Program-made: the position numbers and the translations under genes
NCBI GenBank assembly: GCA_021292105.1
Contig: CM037870.1
Coordinates: forward strand, 14,045,234-14,109,233
Direction: 5' to 3'
DNA length: 64,000 bases
From: Anadara kagoshimensis
Lineage: Eukaryota; Mollusca; Bivalvia; Arcoida; Arcidae
The notes under the pieces: model-generated
What the model was told of the DNA's origin: nothing
The model's input: the letters and a program-made list of their open reading frames with translations, nothing else
The model's database searches: none
Shown: positions 1 to 11,213 of the stretch, piece after piece
How positions within the stretch are numbered: position 1 is the first letter of the stretch
How the letters are laid out: each line of letters opens with the position of its first letter

Positions 1-106
1 CCCTTTCTGTTCCTTTCTTCGCATGGTCCGCATGATGGTGGTCTGCAAACATAATTATGGCAGGTCCATCCTGGGGTGGAGCAATCGGTTTGATCATAAC
101 ATTCAA
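1..106 (-). CDS. Cys-rich exon of the partial secreted-protein gene (truncated by window edge)
   Basis: The acceptor is a T-rich stretch ending in AG at 107-108 (minus strand). Entering in phase 1, the exon is open to the window edge and reads ECYDQTDCSTPGWTC, then HNYVC, then a Pro/Cys-rich stretch with CGPC. C-x5-C-x6-C-x4-C matches the modules of the exon at 17749-18240. The other two frames give no such pattern. Confidence 0.7.
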   Translation of the reverse strand, partial: MNVMIKPIAPPQDGPAIIMFADHHHADHAKKGTER

Positions 107-896
107 CTATGAGAAAATAAATAAACTTTAAATGTTAAATAAAATGACAAAATATTTATTATGAAGAACATGGCCGTGAACCGATGTGATATTTAATCAA
201 ATTTTGATAGTATAAATAAAGTGATTTTGAACAAAGCATAGGAGAAATACAAAGAATTTATCTATTTTATCAAAGTTTTAAACTACTTTGATTCAAGCTT
301 TTGATAGTAAAAACAATGTGACTTTAATCAATGTATCAGAAAATTGTTGACTGAATAGTCTATTCGATCAAACAATTGAAGGATTTTGGTCCAAGTTTTT
401 AAGTATCAACTTTAATGAAATTTTACAGAGAAAAATTAATGGAGTTCACTTTGATAAACAATGTTGATAATTTCAACAGTGACTTTTGTCAAATTATAAG
501 AAAAATATTGGTATAATTGAAAATAATGGACTAAAACTTGTATCTTAATTTACTTTTGCGTTTTTACTATATAAAACTAACTTTGATAAAAGTTTTTGAT
601 ATTGTTTACCTATCTTAGGACATGATTATCTATTTTTATGCATAAATTAGTATTCACACATGGAATCAACAAATTCCAACAAATGCAAATTTGTACAAAA
701 ATATAAAACCGCAGACAAGAAATTTATGACGAGGCAACATATGTAGAATTTATAATAAGGAATCAACACAAAGAAACATATATAAAGTACAAAATTCAAC
801 AGCAAAAAATGAATTTTTTATATAAACCTCGAATTATGAAAAGAAAAAAAAATTACGTAAATAGCATTCAGAAATCAGAATAAGTAAGCAGAGCAC

Positions 897-969
<73 letters not shown>

Positions 970-3900
970 GCAAATGTCAACGACAGAAAAAATAAAATGA
1001 TGAAATGTATTTAAAACTTAAGTAATAAATGTAATGAAAGGTTAGGTAAACAGAATTCAGAATTAGCAAGCATAGCATGAGAGCAAATAGAAAATATAAA
1101 CTGAGTCGTCGGCAGAAAAAAAACATAAAAAAAAGATGATATATCGCTTAAACCGGACTTTTTCAGGTTATACCGTGTTACTTATTACATCTAAGATATC
1201 TTTTTGCTGTAAATTTTGAGTAAAATGACATTAATGGATAAGGATTTATATTAAAAAGGATACTTTGTATCGGTTCATTACCACAGATATGTGTTGTTCT
1301 TTTTGATTTATTGTCGATGTGAGTGAGATACATCATGGGCGATTTTACGCTTTATAGAATTTAAATATATATATAAATTGCTAAAACTGTCACACCTACC
1401 TTCGAATACATTATTGGCGTCTGAAATAAAAACGAAGACAGTAAGTGAGTGAGTAATAGTGTTTAACGTCCCAGTCAAGAATATTTCACTTATATCGAGA
1501 CGTCGCCAGCTATAGGTGAAGGTGCAGAAATTTTGCTTGTGCGTTGCGCTGATGGCATTATACAGAAGAGTTCTTTAGCGTGCCAAGCCCACCGTGACAC
1601 GGGACCTTGTTTATTTTAAGTTCCCATCTGAAAGAACCGTGACTTTCATTTTCGAAATGCCAAGTGCTTGGCGAAAGAACAGTCACTACCCACTTTCAAG
1701 TCTTGGGTCAGATCCGGCCGGGGATCGAACCCACGGCCTCCCACTTACGAAGCGAGCACTCTACCAACTGAGCTACCGCAGTAAAATAAGAGAGATAGTA
1801 ATGTAAAAACAACAATAATACAATGGATATAATGTAAAACGTAAAATAAAACAAACTATCAATGCATTACCACAGAAACATACAATGATGTATAATCAAA
1901 AATCAAAAACACTCAATAATTAACTGCAATAAAACTATTACTTTATTTTGTAGACTGTTTCACAATCCATGTAAAAAAATCATGTAATAAAAGTTATAAT
2001 ACAAAATTGTACACTAATCTAATGAAATATCATTAGGACTCCTTAGGTTACTGGCGTCATTGTATTGTTATACAATGGAATGACGTCACATTTTTGGAGC
2101 GTGATGGTTTTACATTGTCTAAATTTAGAAAGTTTTTCCTAATGGAGAATATTATTCCTTTCGTAACAAAAATGCACTTTGCAATTATTTTTGATAAGTA
2201 TAATATCTCTGTTTTCAAAATTACCCTGGGCATATTTGACATCCCATAGTTCCATGTTTATTTGATTCCCAATTTTGGTAAACGCGTGGTTGTTGTAGCT
2301 ATGTAACAGAAGGTGCTTAAGTGCTTATCCTTCCGGAGCACCCAGTCTCATTTTTGTGGTTGAACTTCACGTGTTGTACTCAATTTGCCTTTCAGAGATT
2401 TTACTTTACTTTGGAATTGTGGTTTTGACATCTATTGGGATGTTTGTTCTTGATTATACAAAAATATGAATTCGTTAATGTTATTCAAAAGTACTCTAGA
2501 CGTATTTTACGCCCCACAGTTCTATTAAGATTATTAAGAGCTGTTTTCAGAAAAAAAATATACTCACGTGGAATCCTTGCTGTAAAGAAGGAAAAAAACA
2601 CATTAATTTGTTATGCACCAAATATCACCAGTTTTTCTGATTTTTTTTTAAATATGGAGTTAACATCTTACAAGTCAGCAAGTCAGCAACGTCAATGTCT
2701 TTGTTTATCTAATTATATCTGACTAAATTACTTGGTGTTTTATTAAACCTTGTACTTAAAAATCAAGGGTATCGAAGGTAAACATTTTTGAATGTATTTA
2801 TGGCCTATTGTGTACGAGGAAAAAATAAAAGTTAATGTTTGAACATGTTTTCAACGGTTTTCCTTCCATATTAAGACTCAAAGCTTTCTCACTCGAGGAT
2901 GGGGTCTCATTGGCCGAGAATTCCAAAGTGCTTACTTTCAGACCACAGCGGCTTTCAACGACTAGGTTCGAATTGTCCTCGGTACAGATCAAAGTGAAAA
3001 ACAGTTTGTCAGCACGCTTGACGAAGGTCGGTCGATTCCTCCGAGCAATTTCGTTTTTTCTCAACATTGATGTACAGCTAACCGCTTAGATATATGTGAA
3101 TGAGACTTGGATGTAAAATCCAATTACTCCAACTTACACCTAGATTTGCCTCAGTCGATACAGAACCTTAACGGCGAAAATTAATGTGATAAGTGACTAG
3201 ACGCTATAAAACTCAACCAATCTTAAGCCTTAAATGAGAAATTGTAAAAACACTATTACCTCTCTTGAAAAAATGATATGGCAAATAATAATAAAAATAT
3301 CATTAAATTTTGTAATTGATTTTATTTTTTAACCCTGCATAAATCATTTGAATTATAATTCTAAATATTGGAGTAAGATTATTCTCTATTCTCACTATCA
3401 TATTACGAGTATTCTTTTTGGCCTCAAATTTGCTTGCTTTTTACAAGACCTTAATACAGACATTTACACAGAATGTTTATCATACATCACACATTGTATT
3501 ACACTTATACATTTCATCGTTTATCTATCTAAACGATGCACTCGTCATGCATCTGAACTTATTTCAAACATACCGTAAATGTTTATTATCGGAAAATGAT
3601 GACAATCTGTTTAAAAGCACTAAAGTTGTAATTGACACTATATATAGTTACAAAAAAAACTAACCACGCAATTACGTCACATCAACATTTACTTTTTTAA
3701 ATGACCCATATTTGAACTTTAAAATTTGAGACAAATCATAAAATATATGCAGCAATATATAGAATATTGAAATAAAAAAAAACAGCCAATTGTAGTAAAA
3801 AATGAACCAAATTTCAACAAGTACACAATAGAAATAAGAAAATCCATTGATGGAAATATTCATATTAACAATTATTATTGTATTAAAAAATGTTAATGTT

Positions 3901-4563
3901 TTCAAGGGTAACTAATGTTTTACACCAAAATAAATCTCGATAATAGAACAAAGTGCTAGGAGAGGAGATTTAACTGCTTTTTATTTTTTTATTGCGACTG
4001 CTGCTGTTATTATTGTTTCTACTGCCGATTTTAATCATACTCTATCTGTTCAACATTGTCTATAGTCTCTTTCAGTTAGTTCCGAGACTTTTATCTGATG
4101 ATTTCGGTAAGATACTTTAAGATAAAAACCACTTTCTTTATCAAAGGAAACCATGTTACTTGATTTACATTTCATTTCTAGACACTAGTAATTAATATTT
4201 GTACCTGGTCTGTTAGGTCATGTCTGGTTTTTGAGAGTTAGATCGTTTGAAATATTTCAATAACAAAATTTTAAGATGTATAATGGACCATTTCTAACCT
4301 TGATTTTAACTTCTTCGGTTTGATTGTAATTTACTATTGACATGTATCTTTTTACTATGATTTCGTCAAAGCAAATTACATTTGCAAAACAAACAAACAG
4401 ACCTATTGGTTGCGAATAAAGAAGAATTGTGGACGAATATTTTACAAATATAAATTAAATTCACAAGCATTTAAAACAAAAAACTGTCTTGCTTACCTGT
4501 AACCTCGCTTTGGCACAACAAATATAGAATGACACACGTTAACGGTAAGCTTAAAATGACCAT
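1..4563 (-). CDS. 5' part of a secreted Cys-rich micro-exon gene (partial, runs off window start)
   Basis: Gene model assembled by eye from four exons: 4497-4563, 2568-2579, 1400-1420 and 1-106, read on the minus strand. All three introns are GT-AG and phase 1. The joined frame is open: a hydrophobic signal peptide (start MVILSLPLTCVILYLLCQSE), two very short linker exons, then a cysteine-rich domain with the spacing C-x5-C-x6-C-x4-C. The same spacing occurs in the larger gene at 13690-23957 on the same strand about 9 kb away, so the two are probably tandem paralogs. The gene continues beyond base 1, so its length, 3' end and any further microexons are unknown. I do not recognise a named family; a secreted extracellular protein is the safe call. 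More microexons may be hidden in the 2-kb introns. Confidence 0.68.
107..1399. other. Intron of the partial Cys-rich gene, AT-rich
   Basis: No gene is seen here. The stretch is strongly AT-rich with many short near-repeats based on TTTGATNAAA-like words in 200-600, and an (AT)n microsatellite at about 897-965. It lies between two exons of the minus-strand gene. Confidence 0.5.
897..965. repeat. (AT)n microsatellite
   Basis: An uninterrupted run of about 34 AT dinucleotides inside an intron. Likely length-polymorphic. Confidence 0.95.
1400..1420 (-). CDS. 21-nt microexon of the partial Cys-rich gene
   Basis: The acceptor TTTTTATTTCAG and donor GTAGGT bracket exactly 21 nt on the minus strand. 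In phase 1 it encodes ANNVFE plus split codons. It is symmetric, so inclusion or skipping keeps frame. No CT tract follows its donor, unlike the microexons of the 13.7-24 kb gene. Confidence 0.6.
1446..1785 (-). mobile_element. tRNA-derived SINE, near full length (family S1)
   Basis: On the minus strand it begins with a tRNA-like head: A box around TAGCTCAGTTGGTAGAG and B box GGTTCGATCCC. A conserved body follows (CAAGACTTGAAAGTGGGTAG, then CGTGACTTTCATT reversed) and a 3' end with GACGTCTCGATATAAGTG and GACGTTAAACAC. At least ten other copies lie in the window. It resembles V-SINE-type elements described as widespread in molluscs (RUDI-like), but the family name is my recollection. It sits in an intron of the partial Cys-rich gene. 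Confidence 0.85.
2180..2452 (+). mobile_element. Retroelement 3' fragment (family R1)
   Basis: A 5'-truncated copy of the window's commonest repeat. Family R1 in full carries the C-terminal part of a reverse-transcriptase ORF (a block reading FYGRHHNIVDKYDVSVS in good copies), then a 3' tail with CCGGAGCACCCGGCCTCACT, CACGTGTTTAACCTAA, GATTGTGATTTGGACAT and a final GTATGTTTGTTTTT. This copy begins at GATAAGTATAATATCTCTG and keeps the whole tail. It lies within an intron, antisense to the gene. Confidence 0.75.
2568..2579 (-). CDS. 12-nt microexon of the partial Cys-rich gene
   Basis: A very strong acceptor (TTTTCCTTCTTTACAG) and a consensus donor (GTGAGT) enclose just CAAGGATTCCAC on the minus strand. 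In phase 1 it adds RIP plus split codons and keeps the frame with both neighbours. Such a small exon could be a chance pairing, but the splice-site quality and phase agreement argue for it. Confidence 0.5.
2580..4496. other. Long intron of the partial Cys-rich gene
   Basis: No convincing exon is seen except the microexon at its 3' end. Sequence is AT-rich and mostly unique. The overlapping small ORFs at 2798-3089 on both strands have no recognisable domain and I treat them as chance. Confidence 0.4.
4497..4563 (-). CDS. Signal-peptide exon of the partial Cys-rich gene
   Basis: On the minus strand ATGG in good context (CAACCATGG) opens 22 codons and one base before donor GTAAGC. The peptide is hydrophobic and reads as a cleavable secretion signal, with a likely cut near CQSEV. 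Phase 1 exit matches the signal exon of the gene at 23900-23957. No clear TATA box was found upstream; TTTAAATA near 4640 is a weak candidate. Confidence 0.68.
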
Positions 4564-5837
4564 GGTTGATGGAAATAATGTGCAACAAGATGGACCCTCT
4601 AAACAGAAATGCCGACGATTATTGAGCAAAATTTGTATTTAAAGCAAACAAAATAAATTAATATGCATTATGCATAAATTGTAATGTTTTGAAGGATACA
4701 TTGGAAAGTTGATATTTGAAATCAACCTCAAACATCTGATCAAAATCAAGGTTTCTGCTATTTTTTGCTAAATTAATATTTTGTTTTGCTCCAATGATAA
4801 TTGATTAATTGTTAATTAGTTTTAAATTCATTTTTAATTTTTTAAATTCAAATAAAGTAATTCTGTCTGCACACTTGTACCTTTTGACGTGAGGTGAAAT
4901 ATACTCGTACAGATAACCTGACCGCCACAAGGAACTTGATTAAGAAAATAAAAATAATACTTTTTAAAATTCATTGAACAAAAGACGTTAATATTAATAT
5001 TGAATTATTAATAGTTTCTTTATGACACTTTTCCTTATTTTTCTTCTTTTTTTAAATCAACTTGACATTGCATTTCCGCAATATTGATTTTAAATAATAT
5101 ATGAATGTTAAAAAGGTTTAAAATTCGAGGTATAATTGGCAGAATGTTTGTTTATTTTATTTATTTATTTTTAGAAAAAAATATAATATAACAAGGAACT
5201 GGCAGTAATTTTGTCAAACTCCTTATTGAATTGAAAGGTTGTTGAACGTATATACCATTGAGACAAAAACATTAAAAGGTTAAACATTCGAAGTAAAATT
5301 GACAAGCTGCTTGTTTGTGTTTGTTTTTCTTTTCGTGTTAGAAGAAAAATATATATTAATTTTATGTAACAAGGAAATGATAGTATATTTAGCAAACGTC
5401 TTATTGTCGTATTACATTAAAAGGTTCTTAAAGCCTGTGACGGACCAGAGAGACAGAACCAAAACCATATATTTTACAAAACAAAAAATTGCAATGTTTT
5501 GACAAAACTACCATCAAATTAATAGGTTTTAAATATTTATGGAACATGACAGAACTAAAACCTAATACATAAAAATCACCGGTTTCATTGACAATGCCAC
5601 TATGTAATTTTCAGTATTTATTTTTGAAGCATGTTTTTGCGACGAGAAGGAAAGCTTCGAGACCGATTCTAATTATGGTTACTGTTTCTTTCACAATACT
5701 GCTGAAATGAAAAAAGGCTATGATGTGTCTAGTCACTTTCCATTGAATGCACCGTTTATCATATATTTCATAGAGCTCAACAACATATAAATCTTAATAT
5801 TTAATTCGGTTTTTAAAAACTTTATCAAATTTTATTA

Positions 5838-5863
5838 ATTAATTAATTTATTAATTAATTAAT

Positions 5864-5910
<47 letters not shown>
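5838..5910. repeat. (ATTA)/(TTTA)n microsatellite
   Basis: An AATT/ATTA-rich start passes into perfect TTTA repeats. It abuts the first copy of the 5913-6184 tandem duplication; a short TTTA run also precedes the second copy, so the microsatellite is part of the duplicated unit. Confidence 0.9.
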
Positions 5911-5912
<2 letters not shown>

Positions 5913-6255
5913 AACAACATAATTTTTACGTTGTAGTATATTATTCTTTTTATTATATTAATATGTATTTATGTTACTAAGTACATTTTTCTTTGCTGTT
6001 TTTGTCTTTGTTTTTTCTTCAAAGAACATAAAATCTTAAATTCATTTATTTATTTATTTTTAGACAACATAATTTTTACGTTGCAGCATATTATTCGTTT
6101 TATTATATTATTATGTACCTATGTTCCTAAGTACATTTTTCTTTGCTGTTTTTGTCTTTTTTTATCTTGAAAGAAAATAAAATATTTATGTACTTTTTGG
6201 TAGAGGTCTTTGAGTTTAGTGCAATGGCGATACTTTTTGGCAAACAAAAACAGCT

Positions 6256-6281
6256 ATAATTATTATTATTATTATTATCAT

Positions 6282-6345
<64 letters not shown>

Positions 6346-6346
6346 G
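6256..6346. repeat. (ATT)n(AAT)n(ATT)n compound microsatellite
   Basis: ATT repeats, then AAT repeats, then ATT repeats. The AAT and ATT blocks are self-complementary and could fold into a hairpin. The Asn/Tyr homopolymer reading frames here are artefacts of the repeat. Confidence 0.9.
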
Positions 6347-7039
6347 TTATTATTTTTATTGTTGCTGTTCCTGTTGCATCTTCGACGCCAATTGACTATA
6401 TACATTATTCTATTTGTCAAATTTCAAAAGTCGGTTATTGGTTAAAAATAGAAGTAACTGAGAAGCGAATGTTAGAAGTCAATGTCTGTCAGTCTGTCTG
6501 ACTGCATGTTGTATTTGGAATGACTACAAGTTTTGTTGTGGTTTGTTTCGATGTCTAATAGGACGTATTTTGTTTTTTATATTTTCTATCAATTAACACT
6601 CTGAGATATGTTGTGTCTGTTTCAATTACAAAATTAATAAAGTATAATTCTTAATTTTTCTGAATATTTACTGTACATATGATCATAAACAATGCAATTT
6701 TTATTAAAATTACTGTTAAATATAAAACTACATCAACATCAAAATGACGAATAGCTTTTATTGTGGTTAATATGGCGATAACAAAATTTTGACATTTGAG
6801 ACATATGAAAATTCCATGAAAAAAACTTGAATGATGGATGTAGCCAATTGACCTCAAGCTTTGTCTTAAAAGGATGTTAGTATGCTACACATTGGCGATC
6901 AATCAACTATATACCGTAACCAAATTACCTTTTCTGAATTATGATTAGAATTTGCTACAAAAAAACCGGACGATTAATCTACCAAGTACAAGGAAACAAA
7001 ATAAAAGTAATTTTAGTAAATTTGAAACGAATGGCTTTG

Positions 7040-7370
7040 GAGTTAAGTTGAGTTTATTAATTCTGTTTAACTTCACATTAAGTCAAGGATATTCCATTTA
7101 GATCAAGACGTCGCCAGCGATAGGCGAACGTGCAGAACTTTTTCCTGTGCGTTGCGTTGATGGCATTTTATATCAGGGTTCTTTATCGTGCCACGCTTAC
7201 CGTGACACTGGACCTCGTTTATTTTAAGTTACCATCCGAATGAACCGTGACCTTCATTTCATAACGCCGGGTGGCAAAAGCACAGTCACTACCTGCTTCC
7301 AAGTGTTAGGACTAAGAACTCACGACCTCCAACTTATGAAGCGAGCACTCTTCCAACTGAACTTTTGCAT
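7040..7370 (-). mobile_element. S1 SINE, diverged
   Basis: Matches the S1 body through GACGTCGCCAGCGATAGGCG, GTGCGTTGCGTTGATGGCATT and the GAACCGTGACCTTCATTTC block. The tRNA-like head at its right end is decayed, with CTCTTCCAACTGAACTTTTGC in place of the A box. Confidence 0.75.
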
Positions 7371-7667
7371 TGGTCACCAGGAAACAAAATAAAGTAATTT
7401 TAGTAATACCTCTATGTGACTAAGTGTTCTAGGTTTGAAACGAGCACTTACGAATCTGTTGAACTGAGAGCGTAGTGTAAGAAAGTTTGATATTTCGGTT
7501 GGCGAAGGTCGCTGTTTTTCTGGACATTCAACAGACTGCCTCCATATAAATAAAATAATATTCACTCCTTCAAACTTCCTGAAGAAAAAACCAGATCATG
7601 TTCAAATCGCAATTTCAAGGCAAAGTAAAACCTTTAAAAGAGGCAATTTAAGCTATATACGATACTT

Positions 7668-8152
7668 ATACAAGGGAAGTTAGGTTGCTCCGGAAGGATA
7701 AGCACCTCCGCTTTAGATAGTTACATCTGCCACACACGGAACAAAAATTAAGAATGAAAGGAATATGGAACAATGGGACGTCAAATATATCGAGGGCAAT
7801 TTTATGATACAAAGGATGATTCTTATCACCAATGATGATAGGTATTAAATATTTGGGAGTCATGATTTGGCATGGTGTGAAATATCAATGTTGCAACGAA
7901 TAGTTTTAAAGCAATTTGCTTTCTTGTAATAAGTTCCTATAGTGGGATCACACTTTACCATAGCGTATCAATTGTAAAACAAATGTACAATAAGCATGAG
8001 AAGCAAGAATATTGCTGCATAGAAAATTAATAATAAAAAATTTAAGTCAATTTGTTTGTTATATTGATTCAGTTATCTTTTGTGGTTGTCATAATTAGAG
8101 TATAAGTCTTATTATGAACAGAACTTTAAGACACAGTTGTCCTAGCAAGCTT
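7668..8152 (-). mobile_element. R1 retroelement fragment, reverse-transcriptase C-terminus plus tail
   Basis: Read on the minus strand it starts at a degenerate SYLDLY-like block (about 8110-8150), passes the conserved TTCTATGCAGCAATAT region and the FYGRHH-like block, then TTTGACGTCCCATTGTTCC and the tail to about 7668. It is head to head with the plus-strand copy that starts at about 8155. The RT frame is broken by stops and indels. Confidence 0.7.
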
Positions 8153-8154
8153 CA

Positions 8155-8650
8155 ACTAAAACTTATACCTCAATTACGATACCCACGAAAGGCTACATTA
8201 GAAATTGAATAAAAAACGTGATCACTTCAATTTTCAATTGTGAACTTCTCTTTTCTATGCAGCAATATACTTGTTTCTCCTAGAAACTTTATACAACGAA
8301 GCAAGCTGCTTAGAAATAAATTGTTGACCCAGGGATATTGTAAGCCTAGTCTTATCTGTACCCTCATAACGTTTTATGGCCGTCATCACGTATTGTTGAT
8401 GGGTATTTGATGTCATTGTGTCAAGGATGTATTTGACGTCCAATAGTTCCATTTCCTTTCACTCAATTTTGATTTCACACGTGGCGGGTGTAGATAGCTA
8501 AACAGGAGGTGCTTACCCTTCCGGAGCACTCGGCCTTACTTCCCTTTGTGGAAGTTCGTGTGTTTAACCTAATTTGTCAGTTTCATGGTTTTTATTGTGC
8601 TTCTAAATTGTGATTTGGACATTAATTAGTATGCTTGTTTTTTATGTTAT
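8155..8650 (+). mobile_element. R1 retroelement fragment, inverted partner of 7668-8152
   Basis: Starts with the same part of the RT ORF (SYLDLY-like, then a decayed RDHFNFQL region), followed by CTATGCAGCAATATAC, an RT C-terminal block with GGCCGTCATCACG, and the full tail with CCGGAGCACTCGG and TTTGGACATTAATTAGTATG. Only a few bases separate it from its inverted neighbour. Confidence 0.7.
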
Positions 8651-8887
8651 CTTTTATTTCAAATTTATAGAATATATGACAGCCATACAGTCTCAAGATT
8701 TAGGATTTTTAAGAAATGGATATACTGAATGGTTTGATAATAGTCAAAAAATTAACTTATGTAAACTGAGGAGGACTAAAACTTAAATATGCATATCCCA
8801 ACGCCAACCATTATCCTTTCTTAAATGATAAAATACTCACAAAAAAGTGATTACCTATGTATGAGGAAGATTCAATAAGTGCTCAGC

Positions 8888-9545
8888 TGATCCAATTTCC
8901 GATTGTCTGCCATGGTCATGATTTGCGTGCATTGTTTCAATACATATCTCATATCTGGATATGAGTTTCCCGATGTGTGTGGGTCTTCTGCACCATCGTA
9001 TGCGTAAGTTAAATTCTTGGTAGGAGAATTAAAACGCCGTAGAATGTCTGGATAAACTTTGTGTGGCGAACGTAATGTTTATCAATGACAAAGAAATGTT
9101 TATCAAAGTTCGGGATCTGGTATACTCTTATAGGCAAACTCAGACGAATGAAATACCGCAGGCTTAGGCATTCAACATGGTAGCGTTTTAACAATCTTAC
9201 ATGATATTTTAGTCAGTTGGTACCCAAATCTCTTAGCGATGAGCAAATGGCAACAAGAGCATCAGTATGCACGGCTTGTTGAAGCGTTTAGGTTCAGAAG
9301 ATCATGATTTGTTGCGTCTAATGACTGTAGATGAGACTCGGATTCTTTATTATGAGCCAAAACCTAAGCTTAAACTCGTCAGTTGGCAGAACTTGGGTCA
9401 ACGTGGTCAAAGAAGTTCAAGCCGATTCCTTCTGCTGACAAGATGATGCCCATAAGAGTTTGGGACGCAAAAGATATTTTTATGTTATTGTGTTGGTGAA
9501 TCACACTATACGTCAATTACATCGAAAAAGAAACCGGAAATCAAT
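8888..9545 (+). pseudogene. Decayed mariner-type transposase
   Basis: Around 9320 the frame reads MTVDETRILYYEPKPKLK, matching the mariner DDE-family block T-x-DET-W-x-x-Y-x-P; about 70 codons on, SADKMMPIRVWDAKD corresponds to the SAGKVM-x-x-x-FWDAKG block. The first two catalytic Asp motifs are therefore traceable, but the reading frame shifts between them and stops interrupt it, so it cannot make active enzyme. The upstream start is set by TTTCCGATTGTC, shared with the remnant at 52880. No terminal repeats were found by eye. Confidence 0.65.
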
Positions 9546-9559
9546 TAGGTTGTTTACTT

Positions 9560-9945
9560 ATTGACTCGCATTTGTAAAACGTTTGTTAAGTTTTTTATAC
9601 GCCATGGTAAAACGTGTTCCGACTACCTGCTTTATACAACAAAACAAACTGCCTACAAATACATTTGTAACAAAAAATATTGCATGCCTAGGCTTCTTAA
9701 GACCATTCTTGGCCGTTATCATAATATTATTGATAAGTATGACGTCACTGTATGCAAAATAACTCTGGTTACATATGGCATTTCATAGATCCATGTTCCT
9801 CTAATTCAAAATGCCGATTTTTTTAGTTGTTTAACTTTAAATATCATCCGGCTTAAGTTCCCTGGTGAAAGTTCACGTGGTTACCATAATTTTCCAGTTT
9901 CACAGTTTTTACTTTTCATTCCGATAGTGATTTGGACATCTGCCA
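9560..9945 (+). mobile_element. R1 retroelement fragment
   Basis: The frame from about 9600 to 9780 is open and contains LLKTILGRYHNIIDKYDVTV, the C-terminal RT block of the family. It is followed by the tail with CCTGGTGAAAGTTCACGTGG and GTGATTTGGACATCTGCC. Confidence 0.75.
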
Positions 9946-10810
9946 CCTGTGGTTAATAATTTAGAATAAAAGCAACATGGAATTAAGGAAGTCAATTAGA
10001 TCTAGGGTCATTTCGATAAAAAAGATATCATATTTATCAATCTTATTTTGTCATAAAACGTTTAAGGGCCTGGATAATCAGGAGGTGCTCATTATTGATT
10101 CTAGTTTTTTTGTCAAGCACCCTACGGACTACAAACAACTTACGCCGATTATAAAGAAATGTGAGGGTATTTTTATAGAATACGTATTTGTATCCGTTGT
10201 GTTTAGTAATTATCCAACAAACAATCTCTTTACCAATAAACACAAACTGTGCTTGCCGATTCTTTAGGGGAAGTTGTGAAATCTGGAGAAAACACCGTCA
10301 CTAAATGATTCGACTCCGACCACATATGGATTTATATTTCTTAATCATCAAACGTTTAAAAACTATGTAAATGTATATTCTAGTTAGCTTGTAATAACAA
10401 AAGCAACTGATTGTTCTGCTTCATATTTCAACATTTACCTCAATTATGACATCCATCGAATCCAACATTTGCAGTTGTGTGACAATTGTGATGACATACG
10501 TTTTTCTATTGTCAACTTTCCTTTTAAATGCAGCAATACACTAGCTCATCATCCTTATGGTGTATTTTTTTAGATAAAAAGATATGATAGGGTTTGTTCT
10601 TACAACTGGAACTTCATAAAACAAGGCGAGGCAAACTGCTTACAAATAAATTGTGGATGCAAAGACATTGCAAGCCTAAGACCTCTAAAACGTTTTATAG
10701 CCGTCATAATAATAGTGTAAATAAATATGAAGATTTATCTAACATAAGACTAGTTTTTCTGTCTGTATTTGATGAAATACAAGTTTTATTGAACACGCGT
10801 GATACAGAAT

Positions 10811-10838
10811 CTTGTATCACCACACTGTGGTGATACAA
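10811..10838. repeat. Perfect 13-bp-arm palindrome
   Basis: TTGTATCACCACA and its reverse complement flank a single C. It would form a stable stem. It lies just left of the hairpin element interrupting the R1 copy. Confidence 0.85.
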
Positions 10839-11046
10839 CATTGGCGGTAAAGTACACGTGCACTTCTAATAGAAACGTCACCGGGGAATCTCCGATTTGC
10901 CAAATGTAAACAATGACGTCATTACTACAAAACATGTGATAACATAGTTCAGTGGTTTTCTGTGGTAAAATGTATTTTTTTCACATAAATTATTGTTTTT
11001 TTTATTATTTTGATGACCTGATAGGAAATGTTAGATAAGAATACCA

Positions 11047-11213
11047 TATACACAGTGTATATGTACAACCCTTCGTATCAGGTCTCGTCTTTTTTTCGTA
11101 GCTATATCACTATCGTCGCGCAAGCGCTACTTGTAGTGATACGACTACGAAAAAAAGACTCGACCTGATACTGAGGGTTGTACATACACACAGTGTATAT
11201 AATATGTATGTAT
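11047..11213. mobile_element. Hairpin (foldback) element of about 165 bp
   Basis: Arms of about 70 bp are near-perfect inverted repeats. Both ends, read inwards, run CAC-A/T-GTGTATGTAC-like, then CAACCCT, ATCAGGTC, a run of T and CGTAGC/TC. The loop is GC-rich (GTCGCGCAAGCGCTAC). It resembles a MITE without coding capacity, inserted in an R1 copy. A TATA-like target duplication is possible but cannot be told apart from AT-rich flanks. Confidence 0.75.

Larger units (their letters stand above)
4564..7035. other. Gene-free interval with local duplications and microsatellites
   Basis: No gene is supported. Two tandem duplications are visible: about 5105-5265 repeated at 5270-5432 (each with AACAAGGAA and an A/T-rich stretch), and 5913-6030 repeated at 6060-6184 (each with CATAATTTTTACGTTG and TTTCTTTGCTGTTTTTGTC). 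Confidence 0.6.

Noticed and set aside
2798-3089. Overlapping ORFs of 89 and 84 aa on opposite strands
   Set aside because: No domain, no splice context and not matched elsewhere in the window; consistent with chance in a slightly GC-richer patch.
3138-3149. Possible extra 12-nt phase-1 exon (GCAAATCTAGGT, minus strand) between the signal exon and the 2568 exon of the partial gene
   Set aside because: The donor GTAAGT is good and the frame would hold, but the acceptor (TCGACTGAG) has almost no pyrimidine tract; chance pairings of this size are common.
6127-6420. ORFs with long Asn or Tyr runs
   Set aside because: They are translations of the ATT/AAT microsatellite.
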